The notes beneath the pieces were generated by a model, which saw nothing but the letters and a program-made list of their open reading frames with translations, was not told the DNA's origin and did no database searches. Below, one piece after another: positions 8,979 through 17,287 of a stretch of DNA of 64,000 nt (its first letter is position 1; every line of letters begins with the position of its first letter). The stretch covers positions 62,001-126,000 of the forward strand of contig NZ_JASBRE010000002.1 of the NCBI RefSeq assembly GCF_029960815.1. The letters run 5' to 3'. The DNA is from Pseudomonas sp. AL03. GTDB lineage: Bacteria; Pseudomonadota; Gammaproteobacteria; Pseudomonadales; Pseudomonadaceae. The position numbers and the translations under genes were made by a program.

Positions 8979-9272
8979 ATGGCACCCAACGTCATAGGCA
9001 TTCCCTTGGATAAATTAATCCCCGATCCCCCCTTCAACAGCTCCAAACCCTACAACCCCAGCCCCATGTTCCTGATCTCCCCGGACATGAACACCGAATC
9101 CCTCCTGGCCCACGCCTGTGAGTCATTGGCCTCGGCAAGTGTTCTGGCCAGCGATTTCGCCACCTACCTGAGCGGCTCCCAGCGCAGTACCGCGTTGGCC
9201 ATTGCGCAGATCGTCATGTTGGCGGACTTAGCCGTTAATCGGGCGCTGGATATCGTCGACCCGCAGGAATAG
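8979..9272 (+). CDS. DUF6124 family small protein
   Basis: A 97-residue protein (from the ATG at 8979; a GTG six codons upstream would overlap the RNA hairpin). The diagnostic half is visible: MFLISPDMNTESLLAHACESLAS followed, about 25 residues on, by AIAQIVMLADLAVNRALD. The usual N-terminal TPNPPETDP / LDSKKLH block is replaced by an unrelated Pro-rich stretch (IPDPPFNSSKPYNPSP). The family is common in Pseudomonas and has no known function. The preceding structured RNA suggests post-transcriptional or attenuation control. A second member, frameshifted, is at 55456-55828. Confidence 0.75.
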   Translation: MAPNVIGIPLDKLIPDPPFNSSKPYNPSPMFLISPDMNTESLLAHACESLASASVLASDFATYLSGSQRSTALAIAQIVMLADLAVNRALDIVDPQE

Positions 9273-9303
9273 GCGTTCAGTCAGTTCTACCGCGTCATCG
9301 TTC

Positions 9304-9367
9304 TTCGCGAGCAAGCCCGCTCCCACAGGTGCAGTGGTGTCCTTGTGGGAGCGAGCCTGCTCGCGAA
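9304..9367. repeat. REP pair, family 3
   Basis: Inverted pair of REP units, TTCGCGAGCAAGCCCGCTCC at 9304-9323 and the complementary form ending at 9367. Related pairs are at 24476, 27429, 30151 and 55336, and a half unit is at 8634. Confidence 0.9.
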
Positions 9368-9404
9368 GGTGGTCCAACTGCCGCCGCAAGACTTTTCCTG
9401 GCCC

Positions 9405-9436
9405 AAAAAAAAACCCGGCAAAAGCCGGGTTTTTTG
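9405..9436 (-). terminator. Intrinsic terminator of sodB (bidirectional)
   Basis: Stem AACCCGGC / GCCGGGTT with an AAAA loop, flanked by A-runs on the left and a T-run on the right. On the minus strand it follows the sodB stop by about 14 bases and ends in nine T's. Confidence 0.9.
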
Positions 9437-9449
9437 ACTGGCGTCGATC

Positions 9450-10046
9450 TTAAGCGGTGAAGGTTTTACCTTCGAACTGCTCAGCCACGAATTTCCAGTT
9501 GACCAGGTTCCAGAACGCTTCGACGTATTTTGGACGAAGGTTGCGGTAGTCGATGTAGTAAGCGTGTTCCCAGACGTCGCAGGTCAGCAGCGGGGTGTCG
9601 CCGTTGGTCAGCGGGTTGCCGGCACCGATGGTGCTGGCCAGGGCCAGGGAACCGTCAGCCTTTTTCACCAGCCAGCCCCAACCGGAACCGAAGGTGCCGA
9701 TGGACGTCTTGCTGAACTCTTCCTTGAACTTGTCGAACGAACCGAAGGCTGCGTTGATGGCGTCGCCAAGTGCGCCGGTTGGTTGACCGCCGGCGTTTGG
9801 CGCCAGGCAGTTCCAGTAGAAAGTGTGGTTCCAGACCTGAGCGGCGTTGTTGAAGATGCCGCCCGAGGAAGACTTGACGATTTCTTCCAGAGTCTTGCCT
9901 TCGAACTCGGTGCCTGGCACCAGGTTGTTCAGGTTCACGACGTAGGTGTTGTGGTGCTTGTCGTGGTGGTATTCCAGAGTTTCCTTGGAAATGTGCGGCT
10001 GCAGGGCATCGTGTGCGTAAGGCAGCGGCGGCAATTCGAAAGCCAT
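9450..10046 (-). CDS. sodB: Superoxide dismutase [Fe]
   Basis: Converts superoxide to hydrogen peroxide and oxygen in the cytoplasm. The 198-residue protein carries all four metal ligands: H27 (in LEYHHDKHH), H74 (VWNHTFYW), D157 and H161 (CDVWEHAYY). Q70 next to the metal site and the [13 protein letters not shown] block are typical of the iron type rather than the manganese type. The ATG at 10046 has TAGGAGA upstream; a 16-codon upstream extension has none. It is monocistronic, with its own terminator at 9405-9436. No Fur box was seen in its short upstream region. Confidence 0.96.
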   Translation of the reverse strand: MAFELPPLPYAHDALQPHISKETLEYHHDKHHNTYVVNLNNLVPGTEFEGKTLEEIVKSSSGGIFNNAAQVWNHTFYWNCLAPNAGGQPTGALGDAINAAFGSFDKFKEEFSKTSIGTFGSGWGWLVKKADGSLALASTIGAGNPLTNGDTPLLTCDVWEHAYYIDYRNLRPKYVEAFWNLVNWKFVAEQFEGKTFTA

Positions 10047-10221
10047 GATGATTCTCCTAATCAGGTCAGTTGCGGTGAGCGCAAGGCCGATCACGGGCGG
10101 CCAGACAAGCGCCGGGGAGTTTGTACTCTTTGCGGCGCCGGGTTCGGATCATAGCACCGGGGGTGCGGCATAACCACGCAACAACTGTGTGGAATAGAGG
10201 TTCCAGAGGCTTTTGGAATAA

Positions 10222-10821
10222 TCAGCCAGCGATTAATTGAAAGGCCACTGCAAACATCATCACCGCTACCAACAGATCGAGAATCCGCCAGGTGCTTGGC
10301 CGGGCCAGCCATGGCGCCAACCATGCGGCGCCTAATGCCAAGGTAAAAAACCACAACAACGACGCACTCGCGGCTCCCACCACATAAGCGCCGGGCTCTG
10401 TTTGTTGTGCGCCGAGGGAGCCGATCAGCAGCACCGTATCCAAATAAACGTGCGGGTTGAGCAAGGTCACGGCCAGAGCGCTGAGCATCACCGCGCGCAG
10501 CGAACGCACGGTCTTGTTTTCACCTTGTTGCAGGCTCTGTTTCGAGAAGGCCCGACGCAACGCCAGGCTGCCATACCAAATCAGAAACGCCGCGCCACCC
10601 CAACGGGCGACTGCCAGCAACGTCGGGTTCTGCGCCAGCACCGTCGCCAGGCCGAATACCCCGGCGGCCACCAGCAAGGCATCGCAGGTCACGCAAAGTG
10701 CCGCCACGGGCAGATGATGTTCGCGCCTAAGGCTCTGAGCCAACACAAACGCATTCTGAGTACCGATCGCCATGATCAGCCCTGCGGCCACCAACAGGCC
10801 GTTCACATAACTTTGCCACAT
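10222..10821 (-). CDS. argO: LysE/ArgO-family amino-acid exporter
   Basis: A 199-residue inner-membrane exporter of the LysE/ArgO family, exporting arginine or lysine. Five to six hydrophobic helices span the protein, with the family signature in the first helix pair (GLIMAIGTQNAFVLAQSL) and NPHVYLDTVLL near residue 120. It starts seven bases after the stop of the ACT-domain gene, whose last bases supply GGAG as ribosome site, so the two form an operon. The divergent argP-like regulator is the known activator of this exporter class, which supports an arginine/lysine substrate. Confidence 0.88.
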   Translation of the reverse strand: MWQSYVNGLLVAAGLIMAIGTQNAFVLAQSLRREHHLPVAALCVTCDALLVAAGVFGLATVLAQNPTLLAVARWGGAAFLIWYGSLALRRAFSKQSLQQGENKTVRSLRAVMLSALAVTLLNPHVYLDTVLLIGSLGAQQTEPGAYVVGAASASLLWFFTLALGAAWLAPWLARPSTWRILDLLVAVMMFAVAFQLIAG

Positions 10822-10828
10822 AAGATGT

Positions 10829-11230
10829 TTACTCCGCGTTGGCCGCCAGATCCCGCAGCACGTGCAGGGCGCGTTCGGCATCGGCCTGGCCGACGAATAA
10901 ATGGTCGTGGTAATAGCCGGCAATCACGTTGCAACTGATGCCGGCCTGGCCTAATGCCGTGGCGAACGCGGCGGTCAGGCCGACGGCTTCGAGGGCCGAG
11001 TGCACGTTCAAGGTGATCCAGGCCGCGATGTAATCGAAACTGAAACCGGCCTTCTCGGCGTGGGAACGTTCCAGAATCACTGTCAGACCTTCCTGCTCGC
11101 GGAAACTGCCGACGATCTCAAGGCCCGCGGGCAACTTGCCGTCGCGCAGGGTGCAGAACACGTATTCGCCGACGTTGAGTTGCGGGCTCATGCTGCGCAG
11201 CAGGGTTGCCAATGAAGTTTCGCCAGCCAT
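10829..11230 (-). CDS. ACT-domain amino-acid-binding protein
   Basis: A 133-residue cytoplasmic protein with two ACT-like repeats: LNVGEYVFCTL in the first half, and the VNVHSALEAVGLTAAF / GISCNVIAGYYHDHLFV type in the second. ACT domains bind free amino acids. It is co-transcribed with argO and divergent from argP, so a role in sensing or buffering the exported amino acid is likely but not shown. Confidence 0.8.
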   Translation of the reverse strand: MAGETSLATLLRSMSPQLNVGEYVFCTLRDGKLPAGLEIVGSFREQEGLTVILERSHAEKAGFSFDYIAAWITLNVHSALEAVGLTAAFATALGQAGISCNVIAGYYHDHLFVGQADAERALHVLRDLAANAE

Positions 11231-11326
11231 GTCGATGATCCTTGTTCAAGAGTTCTTGCTGGCCATTCTCCGGTGCAACGCTGTATAAGAAAAACCAATC
11301 ATGCTGATCGCTCATTAGGAAAACTG

Positions 11327-12220
11327 ATGTTCGACTATAAATTGCTTTCTGCCTTGGCTGCGGTGGTTGAGCAGGCCGGTTTCGAACGTGCTGCGCAGGT
11401 GTTGGGTTTGTCCCAGTCGGCGATCTCTCAACGCATCAAATTGCTCGAGGCGCGGGTCGGTCAACCGGTTCTGGTGCGCGTTACACCGCCGGCGCCCACC
11501 GAAATCGGCCGACGACTGCTCAACCATGTGCAGCAGGTGCGTTTGCTTGAACGTGACTTGCAAACCCTGGTGCCGGCACTCGACGAAGAAGGCTTGCCCG
11601 AACGCCTGCGCATCGCTTTGAATGCCGACAGCCTCGCCACGTGGTGGGCCGTGGCGGTCGCGGATTTTTGCGCGCAGCAGCATCTGCTGCTCGATCTGGT
11701 GGTCGAAGACCAGACCGTCGGCCTCAAACGCATGCGCGCCGGTGAAGTCGCGGCGTGTGTCTGCGCCAGTGAGCGACCGGTGGCCGGCGCGCGCAGCGTT
11801 TTGCTGGGGGCCATGCGCTACCGTGCGTTGGCCAGTCCGACGTTCATTGCCCGGCATTTTCCTGAAGGTGTGCGTGCCGATCTGTTGTCGAAAACGCCAG
11901 CGCTGGTCTTTGGCCCTGACGATTTCCTACAGCATCGCTACCTCGCCTCCCTCGGCGTCGATGGCGGATTCGAACACCATCTATGCCCCTCGTCCGAAGG
12001 CTTCATCCGTCTCATAGAAGCGGGACTCGGTTGGGGCCTGGTGCCTGAACTGCAGGTGCGCGAGCAACTGGAGCGCGGCGTATTGGTGGAGCTTCTGCCA
12101 GATAAGCCGATCGATGTGCCGCTGTACTGGCATCATTGGCGCAATGGCGGTCAGTTACTGGGGTTACTGACCGATCAGTTGGTGCGCTCGTCAAAGCAAT
12201 GGCTGGTGCCGTTGGACTGA
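11327..12220 (+). CDS. argP: LysR-type regulator ArgP (IciA)
   Basis: A 297-residue LysR-type regulator. The N-terminal winged helix (residues 3-61, AAVVEQAGFERAAQVLGLSQSAISQRIKLLE) is followed by the effector-binding domain, with ArgP-like features such as NADSLATWW and PALVFGPDDFLQHRYL. ArgP activates argO in response to arginine and is inhibited by lysine in the best-studied members. The ATG at 11327 has TAGGA upstream. It is transcribed divergently from the ACT-argO pair, the usual arrangement; the 96-base gap between them must carry the operator. Confidence 0.9.
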   Translation: MFDYKLLSALAAVVEQAGFERAAQVLGLSQSAISQRIKLLEARVGQPVLVRVTPPAPTEIGRRLLNHVQQVRLLERDLQTLVPALDEEGLPERLRIALNADSLATWWAVAVADFCAQQHLLLDLVVEDQTVGLKRMRAGEVAACVCASERPVAGARSVLLGAMRYRALASPTFIARHFPEGVRADLLSKTPALVFGPDDFLQHRYLASLGVDGGFEHHLCPSSEGFIRLIEAGLGWGLVPELQVREQLERGVLVELLPDKPIDVPLYWHHWRNGGQLLGLLTDQLVRSSKQWLVPLD

Positions 12221-12288
12221 TGGGCAGCGTCAAGTCCTCACGCCCTACGCTATATGCAAAACGCAAAACGAAATATTCGGAGCAATTC

Positions 12289-13281
12289 ATGAAGATTCTG
12301 GTCACCGGCGCAAGCGGCTTCATCGGCGGGCGCTTTGCGCGTTTCGCCCTGGAGCAAGGCCTGGACGTGCGGGTCAACGGTCGCCGGGCCGAAAGTGTGG
12401 AGCATCTGGTGCGCCGTGGCGCCGAGTTCATCCAGGGCGACTTGAGCGAGCCGGAACTGGCGCGCGACCTGTGCTCAGACGTCGAAGCCGTGGTGCATTG
12501 CGCCGGCGCGGTCGGCTTGTGGGGGCGTTATCAGGACTTTCATCAAGGCAACGTGCAGGTCACGGAAAACGTGGTCGAGGCCTGCCTGAAACAGCGGGTT
12601 CGACGACTGGTGCACGTGTCGTCGCCGTCGATTTACTTTGATGGTCGCGATCACCTGGGCCTGACCGAAGAACAGGTGCCCAAGCGCTTCAAACATCCCT
12701 ACGCCGCCACCAAGTACCTGGCTGAGCAAAAGGTTTTCGGCGCTCAGGAGTTCGGCCTCGAAACCCTTGCCCTGCGCCCGCGTTTCGTGACAGGGGCCGG
12801 CGACATGAGCATCTTCCCGAGATTGCTGAAAATGCAGCGCAAGGGACGGCTCGCCATCATCGGCAACGGCCTGAACAAGGTCGATTTCACCAGCGTGCAG
12901 AACCTCAATGAAGCGTTGCTCAGCAGTTTGCTGGCCAGCGGTTCGGCCTTGGGCAAGGCCTACAACATCAGCAACGGCGCGCCGGTTCCGCTGTGGGACG
13001 TGGTCAATTACGTGATGCGCAAGATGGAAGTCCCACAGGTCACCCGATACCGTTCCTACGGTTTGGCCTACGCCGTGGCGGCGCTCAACGAGGGGGTGTG
13101 CAAGGTGTGGCCGGGTCGTCCCGAACCGACCCTGTCGCGCCTGGGCATGCAGGTCATGAACAAAAATTTCACCCTGGACATCAGCCGCGCCCAGCAATAT
13201 CTGGACTACGATCCCAAAGTCAGTCTCTGGACCGCCCTCGATGAATTCTGTGGCTGGTGGAAGGCCCAGGACATTCACTGA
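12289..13281 (+). CDS. NAD-dependent epimerase/dehydratase (extended SDR)
   Basis: A 330-residue extended short-chain dehydrogenase. The NAD-binding glycine motif is at the N-terminus (TGASGFIGG, residues 5-13), the acid loop ends in GDLSEPE, and the catalytic YxxxK is YAATK (about residue 140) with an upstream SS pair (HVSSPSIYF). The family includes 3-beta-hydroxysteroid-dehydrogenase-like and nucleotide-sugar epimerases; the substrate cannot be read from the sequence. The ATG at 12289 was chosen because the glycine motif then lies at the normal distance from the start. It stands alone downstream of argP. Confidence 0.85.
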   Translation: MKILVTGASGFIGGRFARFALEQGLDVRVNGRRAESVEHLVRRGAEFIQGDLSEPELARDLCSDVEAVVHCAGAVGLWGRYQDFHQGNVQVTENVVEACLKQRVRRLVHVSSPSIYFDGRDHLGLTEEQVPKRFKHPYAATKYLAEQKVFGAQEFGLETLALRPRFVTGAGDMSIFPRLLKMQRKGRLAIIGNGLNKVDFTSVQNLNEALLSSLLASGSALGKAYNISNGAPVPLWDVVNYVMRKMEVPQVTRYRSYGLAYAVAALNEGVCKVWPGRPEPTLSRLGMQVMNKNFTLDISRAQQYLDYDPKVSLWTALDEFCGWWKAQDIH

Positions 13282-13399
13282 CTCAGGGTTACGAGCGGCA
13301 ACACTGAACCGAGTTCGGGGTTCAGGGTCAATCGATGCGGCAGTGGGGGTTATACTGCGCCGCATCAAGCCATCACCGCGTTCCACAAAGGTTGACTCA

Positions 13400-14275
13400 A
13401 TGTCCATGCGTAACGATGCCAACGACGACTTCGACGATGTACCGAGCCTGCGTGCCAAAAGCCTCGACGACGATGATTTTCCGACCACCGCTCGCACCTC
13501 CGTGCATTCGCGGACCGCGCCAGTAGTCAACGTCAAAAGCGCGAGCACCGGCCCGCTGTGGGCATTGGTGGGTGCCTTGTTCTTTGCTTTTGCAGGTCTT
13601 GCCTGGTGGAGCTTTCAGCAGCTCTCGCTGATGGAACAGCAATTGGTGGCGACCCAGGAAAGTTTCGCGCGTATCAGTGAGGATGCGGCGGGGCGCTTGC
13701 AGGACATTTCCGGTAAGGTTGTAGCCAGCCAGACCAACGTCAGCAGCGACAGCGAAGCCTTGAAGCTGCAAATCAAGCAGCTGGAAAGCAAACTTCAGGA
13801 TCAGAGCAAACAACAGCAAGGCGTTGCCGGCCAGACTTCGGAGCTGGACAAGCGCCTGGCGCAGATGACCGCTCAGAGCACCGAGCTGGACAAACGCTTG
13901 GCGCAGATGACCGCTCAGACCACTGAGCAACAGACCGCCACCATTCAATTACAGGCTCAGGTCAAAGTCTTGAACAGCGATGTGGCCGTGCTGAAAAGCG
14001 CGCCGGCGGACACAGACAAATTCGACGCACAGCTGAAAAGCCTCGGCGCCGACATCGTCGCGCTGAAGAAGCAAGGCAACCCGAGCGCTGCCATCGAGCG
14101 TCTGGAGCAGGAAGTCATTGTGCTCAAAAGCGAACAGGACAATCGCCCGGCCCCTGCCCAAGGGGCGACCAACACCGCCGAATTTGACGCTTTCCGTGGC
14201 CAGGTCACCCGCAACATCAACACCCTTCAAGCGCAGATCCAGAATCTGCAGCAGCAGCTGCGCGCAAGGCAGTGA
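13400..14275 (+). CDS. Membrane-anchored coiled-coil protein
   Basis: A 291-residue protein: acidic cytoplasmic N-terminus (NDANDDFDDVPSLRAKSLDDDDF), one TM helix (about residues 50-72, LWALVGALFFAFAGLAWW) and a long periplasmic coiled coil rich in Gln, Lys and Leu. Two tandem copies of a 15-residue unit (ELDKRLAQMTAQ) lie near residue 150, encoded by a nearly exact 45-bp DNA duplication. The ATG at 13400 has AAAGG upstream. It is a conserved-looking ATPase/tether-type Pseudomonas protein of unknown role; no catalytic domain is visible. Confidence 0.8.
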   Translation: MSMRNDANDDFDDVPSLRAKSLDDDDFPTTARTSVHSRTAPVVNVKSASTGPLWALVGALFFAFAGLAWWSFQQLSLMEQQLVATQESFARISEDAAGRLQDISGKVVASQTNVSSDSEALKLQIKQLESKLQDQSKQQQGVAGQTSELDKRLAQMTAQSTELDKRLAQMTAQTTEQQTATIQLQAQVKVLNSDVAVLKSAPADTDKFDAQLKSLGADIVALKKQGNPSAAIERLEQEVIVLKSEQDNRPAPAQGATNTAEFDAFRGQVTRNINTLQAQIQNLQQQLRARQ

Positions 14276-14303
14276 GCCTCAACCGGCGTGGGTAGCAGCT
14301 GTT

Positions 14304-14413
14304 GATCGTTCCCACGCTCTGCGTGGGAATGCCTCAATGGACGCTCTGCGTCCGCTTCGGCTGGGACGCGGAGCATCCCGGGCTGCATTCCCACGCAGAG
14401 CGTGGGAACGATC
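14304..14413. repeat. Inverted intergenic repeat, family 1 (copy 2)
   Basis: GATCGTTCCCACGC at the left end and the complement at the right end, as at 4572-4682, with a variant centre (GCTGGGACGCGGAGC). It lies 28 bases after the coiled-coil gene and directly beside the MFS remnant. Confidence 0.88.
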
Positions 14414-14424
14414 GGTATCAGAGA

Positions 14425-14748
14425 TCAGCGAACCTTATCTTCCCGCCCACGCAACACCCTGTTCGGCATCGCAATCGCTGCCGCCAGCCCCAGCAGCGAC
14501 ACCGCCGCGCTGACCATCAACAAATGCCGGAAGGTCATCAGCAGTTCGGCGCGCAAGGCGTTCTGCGCATCCCCCGGCGCGGCGTTCAAGCCGTCTAGCA
14601 GCACATTCCCCGAACTGCCCTCGGCAATCATCGAAGAGCCTGCCAAGTGGGCGAAATTTGAGTCCTGCAACAACGCCAGCAGCAGTGCAGACATCAACGC
14701 CACACCCACCGCGCCTCCCGACGAGCGGCCATGAGGTTGGGGGTGACC
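14425..14748 (-). pseudogene. MFS transporter remnant (C-terminal about 105 codons)
   Basis: The open frame starts abruptly at a junction with the pobA remnant and encodes only the last two TM helices of an MFS (DHA2-like) transporter: GGAVGVALMSALLLALL, then LLMVSAAVSLLGLAAAIAMP with a basic tail. A full transporter needs about 400-500 residues. No start codon with a ribosome site is present. The left boundary is the normal stop codon. It is interpreted as the tail left by a deletion that removed the 5' part of this gene and most of pobA. Confidence 0.7.
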
Positions 14749-14796
14749 TCAGGGGCCAGCGCCGATGATGGCGATTTGAGTTTTCAGCGTTTTCAT
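14749..14796 (-). pseudogene. pobA: pobA remnant: first 15 codons of 4-hydroxybenzoate 3-monooxygenase
   Basis: The frame reads MKTLKTQIAIIGAGP and then stops. This matches the start of PobA up to the middle of the FAD-binding GxGxxG motif, where the normal protein continues with SGLLLG. The next base run (TGA GGT CAC) belongs to the MFS remnant. The divergent pobR-like gene next to it supports the identity. The enzyme, which hydroxylates 4-hydroxybenzoate to protocatechuate, is absent from this locus. Confidence 0.72.
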
Positions 14797-14866
14797 TGTT
14801 TTCAAGACTCGCAAGTGCCACGCGACCATGCCCGGTGAATTATTTTTATGGATCGAGTGCTTGCAT

Positions 14867-14901
14867 TTTTCCCCCGAGAGTCTGTCAATTGAAGGGGAAA
14901 A
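14867..14901. promoter_or_regulatory. Inverted repeat in the former pobA-pobR intergenic region
   Basis: TTTTCCCC (14867-14874) and GGGGAAAA (14894-14901) form an 8-base inverted repeat with a 19-base spacer between the pobA remnant start and pobR. It is a candidate operator for the AraC-type regulator; no experimental consensus was available to compare. Confidence 0.4.
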
Positions 14902-14974
14902 CTGAGCCGATATCTGTACATTCTGCCAATCGGTGCGATTATCGCCCGCTACCCCCGAGGCCTGGATTGAAGTG

Positions 14975-15871
14975 ATGAACAAGCCTGACCTACCTTCGAT
15001 TCCAGTGTTCAAGCTCTACGGTGAAAGCCTGGATTGGCCAACCCCGGACTTGCTGCACTGTGAAACCATTTCCAAACACAGCCGCGAACATCAATGGGAA
15101 ATCAAACCCCACCGCCACGCCGATTTGTGTCAGTTGCTCTTCGTATTCAAAGGTCAGGCAGAGCTTGAAATCGAAGGCAAACGTACGCAATTGACCGAAC
15201 CGGCGATCCTGGTTTTGCCGCCGTTATCGGTGCATGGCTATCGGTTTTCCGAGGACGTCGAAGGGTTTGTGGTGACCCTTGCCGCGCCGCTGGTCGCCCA
15301 TCTTCAGGCGCAACTGGGCAATGCTGTGAACGCCCTGGCGCAGGCCGAAAGTTATCTCGCGGGCAAGGAAGGCGAATACCTCAACAGCGTGTTTTCAGCG
15401 CTGCAAGACGAATACACCGGCCACCAACCAGCTCGCGAAATGCTCATGCATTCGCTGGTCGGCGTGATCATGGTGTGGGTCAGCCGCCAGGTGATTTCCC
15501 GCCGCAACGCCAGCCAGCGTCCGCAGCGTGCCCGGGAATACCTCAACGGTTTTATCCAACTGGTGGAAGAGACCTATCGCCAACACGTCAAGGTCGAGGA
15601 CTTGGCCCATCGGCTGGGGATTTCCGTGTCCCACCTCAACGGCACCTGCCGAGAGCTGGCGGGACAACCGGCGTTGCAGATCATGCACGAGCGTCAGTTG
15701 CTGGAGGCCAAGCGCTTGCTGACCTATACCAGCATGACCATTTATGAGATGTCCGACGTGTTGGGGTTCTCTGATCCGACCAACTTCACGCGCCTGTTCC
15801 GGCGTCGAGTGGGGATCTCGCCCAAGGCATTTCGCGACCGTTTGAAGGCCGATCAGGACAACAAGGCCTGA
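14975..15871 (+). CDS. AraC-family regulator PobR-like (orphaned)
   Basis: A 298-residue AraC/XylS-type regulator. An N-terminal cupin effector domain (PHRHADLCQLLFVFKGQAELEI) leads to a C-terminal double helix-turn-helix (VKVEDLAHRLGISVSHLNGTCRE, then YEMSDVLGFSDPTNFTRLFRRRVGISP). In Pseudomonas, AraC-type PobR/PobC sits divergent from pobA and activates it with 4-hydroxybenzoate. Here the first 15 codons of pobA remain on the other side, so this regulator kept its place but lost its local target. The start at 14975 lacks a strong ribosome site. Regulation of a pobA elsewhere is possible. Confidence 0.75.
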   Translation: MNKPDLPSIPVFKLYGESLDWPTPDLLHCETISKHSREHQWEIKPHRHADLCQLLFVFKGQAELEIEGKRTQLTEPAILVLPPLSVHGYRFSEDVEGFVVTLAAPLVAHLQAQLGNAVNALAQAESYLAGKEGEYLNSVFSALQDEYTGHQPAREMLMHSLVGVIMVWVSRQVISRRNASQRPQRAREYLNGFIQLVEETYRQHVKVEDLAHRLGISVSHLNGTCRELAGQPALQIMHERQLLEAKRLLTYTSMTIYEMSDVLGFSDPTNFTRLFRRRVGISPKAFRDRLKADQDNKA

Positions 15872-15880
15872 TCTCCTTCG

Positions 15881-16057
15881 TTACCGGAGGGCGTTGAGGG
15901 TCGCGTTGTGGGGAATGCAGCGCTCGAAGTTGCAGCTCGCGTATTCACGGGGCAGTTGTCGCAACTGCTCGACGCGCCAGGCTGCGGTGCCATACAGCGC
16001 GAGCGTGGCCGCGCAGGTGATGAAAATGGCGAGGTATCTTCTTGTTTTGATGTTCAT
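15881..16057 (-). CDS. Small membrane or secreted protein, unknown function
   Basis: A 58-residue protein starting at the ATG at 16057 with AGAGGTC eight bases upstream. It has a basic start (MNIKTRRYLA), one hydrophobic helix (IFITCAATLALYGTAAW) and a short tail with two cysteines (CNFERC). It could be a single-pass membrane protein or an uncleaved leader. It is convergent with the pobR-like gene, with 9 bases between the stops. No family recognised. Confidence 0.55.
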   Translation of the reverse strand: MNIKTRRYLAIFITCAATLALYGTAAWRVEQLRQLPREYASCNFERCIPHNATLNALR

Positions 16058-16151
16058 GGCGTTGACCTCTGAACGAATACCCTTCGGTACTGCTTTCAGC
16101 ATAGGTCAGCGCCAGTGAGTTGCCAGCCAGTCGGGCCCTGTATGCCCGATT

Positions 16152-16262
16152 GATCGTTCCCACGCTCCGCGTGGGAATGCAGCCCGGGACGCTCCGCGTC
16201 CCATCTGAAGCCGAACGCGGAGCGTCCGTTGAGGCATTCCCACGCAGAGCGTGGGAACGATC
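16152..16262. repeat. Inverted intergenic repeat, family 1 (copy 3)
   Basis: Very similar to 4572-4682, including GATCGTTCCCACGC ends and the GCCGAACGCGGAGCGTCCG centre. It is located 5 bases from the stop of the LysR gene at 16268. Confidence 0.9.
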
Positions 16263-16267
16263 TCTCC

Positions 16268-17173
16268 TTAAAGCCCCACATCCCACGCCGGCTCTTCCGG
16301 AAATCTGAGCACCAGAAAATCCAGCATGCTGCGCAGTGTCGCCGGCATGTGTTTGCGTGAGGCATACACCGCGTAGACATTCATTTGCCGAGGTTCGGCG
16401 TGGGGCAGCAGGCGGATCAATTCGCCGCTGTGGATAGGCACACCGGCCTGATAACTGGGCAGCATCGCCACCCCGGCGCCGGCCATCGTCGCGCGCAATA
16501 GCGTGCTGGCTTCGTTGGCGCTGATGTTGCCCTGCACCGGCACTGACACCTGCTCACCGTCCTCCTCGAAATGCCAGAGGCTTTTGCCGAAGTAGGAGTG
16601 AGTCAGGCAATTGTGCTGGCTGAGGTCCTCGACCCGCAGTGGCGTCGGGTGCTCGAGCAGGTAAGCGGGGGAGGCGCAGATCACCGAGCGGCAGACCGTC
16701 AGCCGCCGCGCGATCAGGTTCGGGTCCAGGTCGTTGCTGGTGCGAATCGCCAGATCAATGCGCTCATCCACCAGGTTCACCGTGCGGTCGAGCATCTGCA
16801 GGTCGATGCTGACGCCGGGGTAACGTTTGACGTAAGCGGCCATGGCATCCGCCAGTTGTGCCTGACCGAACGACGTGCTGACGCTGATTCGCAACACGCC
16901 GCGCGGCGCATCGTCCGGTTCGCTGACGGCGGCTTGCATGTCCGTGGACAGGTCGAGCATTTGCCGACAACGGGGCAGGATTTCACTGCCGGCGGCGGTC
17001 AGGCTCAACTTGCGCGTAGTGCGGTGCATCAGGCGTGCGCCGACCCAATCCTCCAGCTCCGCGAGATAGCGCGAAACCACGGGCCGTGACAGGTCCAGAT
17101 GATCGGCGGCGGCCGACTGGCTGCCGAGGTCAACCACCGTGACGAACACCCGCATTGCTTGTAGACGATCCAT
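16268..17173 (-). CDS. LysR-type regulator
   Basis: A 301-residue LysR-type regulator of the large CrgA-like group. The DNA-binding domain occupies residues 1-60 (MRVFVTVVDLGSQSAAADHLDLSRPVVSRYLAELE) and the effector domain the rest (ICASPAYLLEHPTPLRVEDLSQHNCLTHSY is typical of the group). It is divergent from the MBL-fold/NAD(P)-binding gene pair at 17288-18825, with a 114-base gap, and probably controls it. The inducer is unknown. Confidence 0.85.
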   Translation of the reverse strand: MDRLQAMRVFVTVVDLGSQSAAADHLDLSRPVVSRYLAELEDWVGARLMHRTTRKLSLTAAGSEILPRCRQMLDLSTDMQAAVSEPDDAPRGVLRISVSTSFGQAQLADAMAAYVKRYPGVSIDLQMLDRTVNLVDERIDLAIRTSNDLDPNLIARRLTVCRSVICASPAYLLEHPTPLRVEDLSQHNCLTHSYFGKSLWHFEEDGEQVSVPVQGNISANEASTLLRATMAGAGVAMLPSYQAGVPIHSGELIRLLPHAEPRQMNVYAVYASRKHMPATLRSMLDFLVLRFPEEPAWDVGL

Positions 17174-17287
17174 GATTTGACCACTTTCAGAAACAAACTA
17201 TGTTCCAGCATCGCATTTTTTGTACTGAGTCATGCAACTAAGCTCTGTCCCATCGCCAAGCATGGCATTCGGACAACGGAGCAACAG

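Noticed and set aside
8753..9046. 97-residue minus-strand ORF over the RNA element
   Set aside because: No ribosome site, low-complexity basic composition, and it lies fully over the paired segments of the structured element. Better explained as a shadow.
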